Shown: in pieces, positions 25,301-31,300 of the stretch
Position numbering within the stretch: position 1 is the stretch's first letter
How the letters are laid out: every line of letters begins with the position of its first letter
Origin: Asterias rubens
Taxonomy: Eukaryota > Echinodermata > Asteroidea > Forcipulatida > Asteriidae
Direction of reading: 5' to 3'
Length of the DNA stretch: 64,000 nt
NCBI RefSeq assembly: GCF_902459465.1
Contig: NC_047068.1
Span: 19,553,195-19,617,194, forward strand
Notes under the pieces: generated by a model
The model's database searches: none
Told to the model about the DNA's origin: nothing
What the model saw: only the letters and a program-made list of their open reading frames with translations
Position numbers and translations under genes: made by a program

Positions 25301-28300
25301 GGCTTCACTCTTAGGGCAATGAACACAAGGTCTTGAGAAAAGTTACAATTTGGAAGGGAAGTACAGTTAAATATTTATTTACTTATTTAGTGTATGAAAT
25401 CAAATTTCAACTTCAAGGAAATATTTGGGTTTCAACTGTTTTTGTCTGAAAAATCAAATGCACTTTCGCAGACAACATCCATTAAAATGTTTTCTTATTT
25501 TTTTCCCCTGCTAATGAATGATACCAACAATTGCCTCTTCCTTCATTGATGTTTCTTCGTGATGGTTTGACCTCCCGACCTTCAACCTTTGACCTGCAGA
25601 ATACACGGTGAGTGATACTACTCCCTGGTAACATTGGGTGCGTTCGTTTAGCTTCCCTGGGTCGACCCTGGTGTGTGGTGGGTTTTTTTCCCATGACGAA
25701 CGTGGTTAATTATCTGCACACGTTCATCCTGGGAAAAAAAAAACGCCACACACCGGGTACGACCCAGGGAAGCTAAACGAACGCACCCATTAAATCAAGA
25801 TTGAGGGTAATTTGAAAGATTCTAACAATGCAATCTGCATTGAAATGCTATTGAAAAAAAATCACACACCATTCCTTTTGCAAATTACAGTAAGTCTTTA
25901 AGATGAATTTCGAAGATGCATCTATTTGACCATTTGGTCATGCACCTATTTCAGCATTGATATTATTAGCAGGCCTAGTTGCTATGTTTTTGAAAGGGCA
26001 ACAGTAACAAGGAATTTTCTCATTGATGTTTAAAGGCACCTCTATGAGGTAGTTGTAAATTTCAATTGGAATATTTCTAGGGGCACCAAGGCAATGACCA
26101 CCAGGGGCAATGTTAGCAAATTGCCTCTGTGAAGTATCAGACCGGCTGTGTTGAATGACACTTTTTTAACAGAAACTTCTTGCCATTAGTTTTAAAAGCA
26201 ATTACCAAACATAGGCTATACCTTCCCTTTAAGGTCTGTTTTTTGGGGAGGGCAGATGCTACTACATAGATACAGTTTCTCCATCTTAGAAACACCTGGA
26301 TTCTGTCTTGATCACGTCTTAGGGAGGTTTTTAATCAGAGTGGTGGGCCATCTCAGTAACAGGATGGTGTCATCTGACAGATGATGAGTATAGACTCAAA
26401 CAGTCTGGTAAATTGGATTGCCAACCCTCCTGACAGGGACAGGCACTCAAGGATTTTGCCAGTTGAAGAGTGGAATTAATATGTGTTGTTTTTACTTGTG
26501 AATTATTTAGGAAACAATTTCATTTAATTTTTGTCTTGCATCTAAGGCATGTTTTCCATTTGTGTATAAGTAGGCTATGTACCCTCCCAATAAATAAATA
26601 AATAAAAAATTAAAAATTATAAATACAAATTAAATAAAATATCAACACAAAAATGACAGCAGACAGCATAGTTAATTATAGCATAATCCCCTTAAACAAG
26701 CACATAACACAACGAAAACTACATAGAATTGCAAGGGTCGTGGGTTCGAATCCCACTCATGTAATATGCCTGTGATATTTTTTCACAGGACTCGGGAAAG
26801 TACTGAGTATACAGTGCTAACCCACATCAGTGTATGGGTAAAAATCAAAATTAATATTCTTTATCCCCGGTGCAAATTTAACATCTATTATACATGGGAC
26901 AGTTAAAACTTTGTATTTTCTTTATTCTGAACCCAATAATTTTCTCTGTATTATTATTATCAACTCTTAAAATGCATGGCAATAAAAGCTGACTTGGTAC
27001 AGCAGCTTTCGATAGTATAAAACAGTTAAATGTTGATTTTTTTTCATTTTTTTTTAAATTTTTCATCCCTCGAAGTTCGAATCTGAGAAAGGTAACCGTC
27101 AGAAACGTTGCTCAGATTTTGTATTCCAATTGTAGATTATTCTACCTTTGGACATAACTGCTTGCGATATCTATACAAAAAATGCGACCACCTTTTGACA
27201 TGGAATTTGTACAGGTTATTTTTATCGTATTTATCTATATTTTATATCTTGTTTATGTTGATTGCAAAGTGGCTGTAGGGCACATTGGTTTTGGATATAT
27301 CTACATGTAATTATGACATTAGAAATTTACAAATGACTTTTAATGCACCTGTTAAAAGATTGCACTGGCTAGCAATTAATCGTTGTAATTCTCACTTTTT
27401 TCTTAAAACCAGTGAATGTTATCTTTATTTTGCAGTGTTCATTTTTACCAAGGTTTAGCATCTTCATAGAAACAAGATATGAAAACAACAGTGGAACAAC
27501 AGAAAATGTAAGTATCAACCTTTCTGACCCTCTTTTAATACATTTCCAGAACCATTTTACTGACTTTACTTGTAGCTTTGAATTTTGTGTTGTTGTTTAT
27601 ATTTTTTAATGTAAAAAAGCGCCAAATGCTGAGAGTGCTTTACACAATGCATAAGTCCACTTGGGCAAGAATTCTTGTAAATGTTGCGCACACAGTTGCA
27701 TAAAGTTTTATGAAAGTGGCGGCTGGGCAACAAAATAAAGGCCATGGCCTTCAGAGCCTCTGTGTAATGGACCCTTCCCATGAAATATGCTAATTACATT
27801 CACGCATGCCTACAGACCCTGTTGGTTGGCAAACATCATAGAGTTGTGCACTAAGCAGACGCGCAATCGTGTGTGCGTCACACACCCATTAGCCGTGTAC
27901 AAAACAGCGCTATTTTCCCTCATTTTGCCAACCAAAACGTTAGTGCGCACGCGCTATGTGCAATTTACATATTTCATGGGAAGGGTCTATTACAGGCCTG
28001 AACAAGATTGGGTCGAACTTTAGTAGTCATGCCGTCGATTTCACAAAGAGTTAGGACTCGTCTTATCTCGAGTTAGGATAGTAACTCTTCCTAACGTAGG
28101 ACTAATCTTAAGGTCTGCATGCTACAGTGCAGTGTTGGGACTCGTCCTAAGTCCTAAGATTAGTCTTAAATTAGGAAGAGTTTTGTGAAATGACGGATGA
28201 CTAAGTATTGTTGAATTCGTAGTAAAGATCCGTTCCGTTTTTCAGCTCCTTACTATTTCTCAGCATGAATGTTTCTAAGGATAAAAAACAAAATGACACT

Positions 28301-31300
28301 CTTTATCCACAAAAAATTGTTATTTAAAAAAAAATATATATATATTTATATGAAATAAATGTTTCTGTGTTTGTGATTTGAACAGTGCCTAAGTCTTTCT
28401 GAAGAGGAGTTGAAGGAACGACAAGTCCTGCATTTAGATATAGCTTATGATGACATACCAGAGAAATACTTCAAGGAAGAAGAGGTAACAATCCAACAAT
28501 TAGCAGTCCAAAGTTACTGGGATCTTTGAATAGGGTTCAAAAATTTTCAATGACTTTGTTTTTTAAGCAAGGTATCAAAACTGCTAATTTTAGAATAGGT
28601 AGAACCGATTCAAAACAAATTCAGAATTATGTGTACATCTTGGCCAAGAGGTCAAGCGCTCTGTACTCGTGCTCTGGTGTTTCTTATTGGCAGAGTGTTG
28701 GTTCAAGTCCCAGTCTTGACACTTGTGTTGGTCATGTGTGTTGTGGGTATTTGATATACAGTACTTGATACCGTGGGGTCAATGCATGGTTTTTCAACGT
28801 TTTTCAACCTCGTACAACGAAGCTTAGTTTTCGGCTTCATTGTACGAGGTTGAAAAATCTTAAAATACCATGTTTTGACCCCGTGGTATCAAGTACTGTA
28901 TATCAAATACCCAGTTCCGTGCCAGTACATGTATCTATCTATACAGTTTGTCGTGAAATCAGAGCGGGCTGGTGCTTGAGTAAAAAGCCTTGGACAAGGC
29001 TACCTCTCAACTTGATATGGTTACCTGTATTTGCTTCTAGTGTATAAAGCACAAAATCTTTGTGAAACTGAATGAATGTCCGTCCTTGCATCTTACAAAT
29101 AATGTGACCTCCATCATAGGAAATTGTAATGTAAGAAGAAGGACAATTGGTTTTCTTGGTATTCTACCTATTTTTAGGATCTCACCAAATTCCGCTCTAA
29201 AAAGACAGGAAGAGGGCCTCTACAACCAGGATGGAGGGTGAGTGATCGAACTAATGAATTCAACAGGAAGCTTGGCACCACCTTGTTCTATGAATGATAA
29301 TATCATTAGGCTTGGAATTACATCTTTGATTGGGCAAGGCTAAAGGCCGAGTAACGCTGCAGTGATAACGAAAACGATAACGACATGATGCAAAGGGAAT
29401 GCATTCTATTGGTTGAGTTGCTCCACTCATTCAACCAATAGAATGCGTTCTCTTTGCGTTGTGATCGTTATCGTTTTCAATATCGCTACAGTATGACTCG
29501 GCCTTAAGATCTTAATTTTGCAAAGGTACATGTAGTTCAATGAAATATCTTAAAGTGTATTTGGAACTTTTGAATGGGCATCAAGGCAAAAACCACGGGC
29601 AACAGAGCTCATGGCCTCTGTTGCGTCTGTGCAATTCCAGGCTTGTAATATTTTAACGGTTTGAAACAAAACATGTAGACAAATTCTGATGAAAGAGTTA
29701 TTGTTTCAGTCTTCTTCAAGAAGAGCACCACCGTTCTCCTGAAGGGTCATTTTGACTTTCCATCACTGGGAGGGGTGGTATTTTGCAACTTCTTATATTA
29801 AAAAACATTGGGTTGAATGTTGTATTGACCTGAAGCATTGAGATCATCTAGCCGCTAGAGCCAATCAATGATGAATCAATGGAATCCCCCAGATTTGTAC
29901 ACGCATTGCACAGGATGTGCCAATGAACAAGGTCCTTTTACCTCAAAGCCCGACTCCAAACGATGTCATGTACATTTAAAGGTCTTTGGGGTGAGGGATT
30001 TAAAACAGGCTTGGGCCCTTTTTGAATCTTTGGCTTTGGATTCGGCTTCAGGCTCCGTTCTCTCGTCTGAAATCCTGAGCGCGTACTTTGCGTACGCGTA
30101 ATTGTCGCAACAACCGCGGGGCCATGCTAGTCTGAGCCGAATCTGGAGCTAAAGCCGATGTTTCCAAAAAGATACTGTTGTTGGAGATACTGTTAAAGAT
30201 TTGATTTTCTTGAAACAGTTTCCCTTTCTCTGCAATTACAAAGTTGTGTGACTTTTATTTAGGGTTCTTCTGCGTCAACCATGGTATTTGTGATAGTGTA
30301 AAAACAGTTTTGTTTCGTAATCAGTTTCTTGAATGTGATGACCTTGATACTCTTGGTCGGCTACTCGGATCGTTTTGACAATCCTTTTGTTTCATACTTT
30401 GTCAAGATAGTCTGGGGGGTCGTCCGAGAGTGTCAGGGTTATCCTGTGTCTTTATTTACGTGTTCATATCCCTTTTACTGTATATTTGATGTAATTTTTA
30501 TAAATCTTCTTATCTTCTCCATTTTTGGAGGTTCTGAGGAAAAAAAAAAAAAGAAGAGTTTTCTTATTATATATTTAAGAATGAATTCACACAAAAAAAT
30601 CATAAAATAAAACCATGTATAACGCTCTAGATTGCACATTACAAACCCCTACATAAAGACATTCAGATGTAGAGAACTTTGTTTCAAATCAGCGTGCTTC
30701 AACCAAACTTGCAAAAGCTGGGTCCAAAACGCCCCACAGTTTAGAAAGTCCGAGGGAGAACCCTGATAAAGTAAATGTTTTCTTCTTTTTGTTCACAATA
30801 CAGGAGCAGAGTAAGACGATAATGTGTTCTTATAAATTGGTTCGAGTCAAGTTTGAAGTATGGGGCTTTCAGACCAGAGTGGAGAACATGGTGCACAAGG
30901 TGAGATTCATTGCACAGGTTGAACTTACATGCTGCATGAATTAAGATGCACTGGCATCCTTGTGTAAGGCTTGATTTAGAGTAAACTATTTAGTCGTCAA
31001 TGATCAGGGCGTTTGGGTTGGCGTAGTGGTTTCTTTCCTCGCCTTCCTCCTCTCGGAACCCGATCCAAATCACGCCGAGGTCACTATGTGGATTGTGTTT
31101 TTCCAGTCCCTACCTGGCGTGGGTTTTCCCTGGAATATTTCTCTTGGGTTTCCTCCAACATATAAAACTGACACTTCCTTCTTTGTTGTCTCTCCATGGA
31201 GCTCATGGCTGTCAAGTGTAGGGATAAAGAGAATCCTTGGCTTCACATCCAGATTTAATCAATTTAATGAAATGTAATGACATTCAGCCATTTGTGATAT

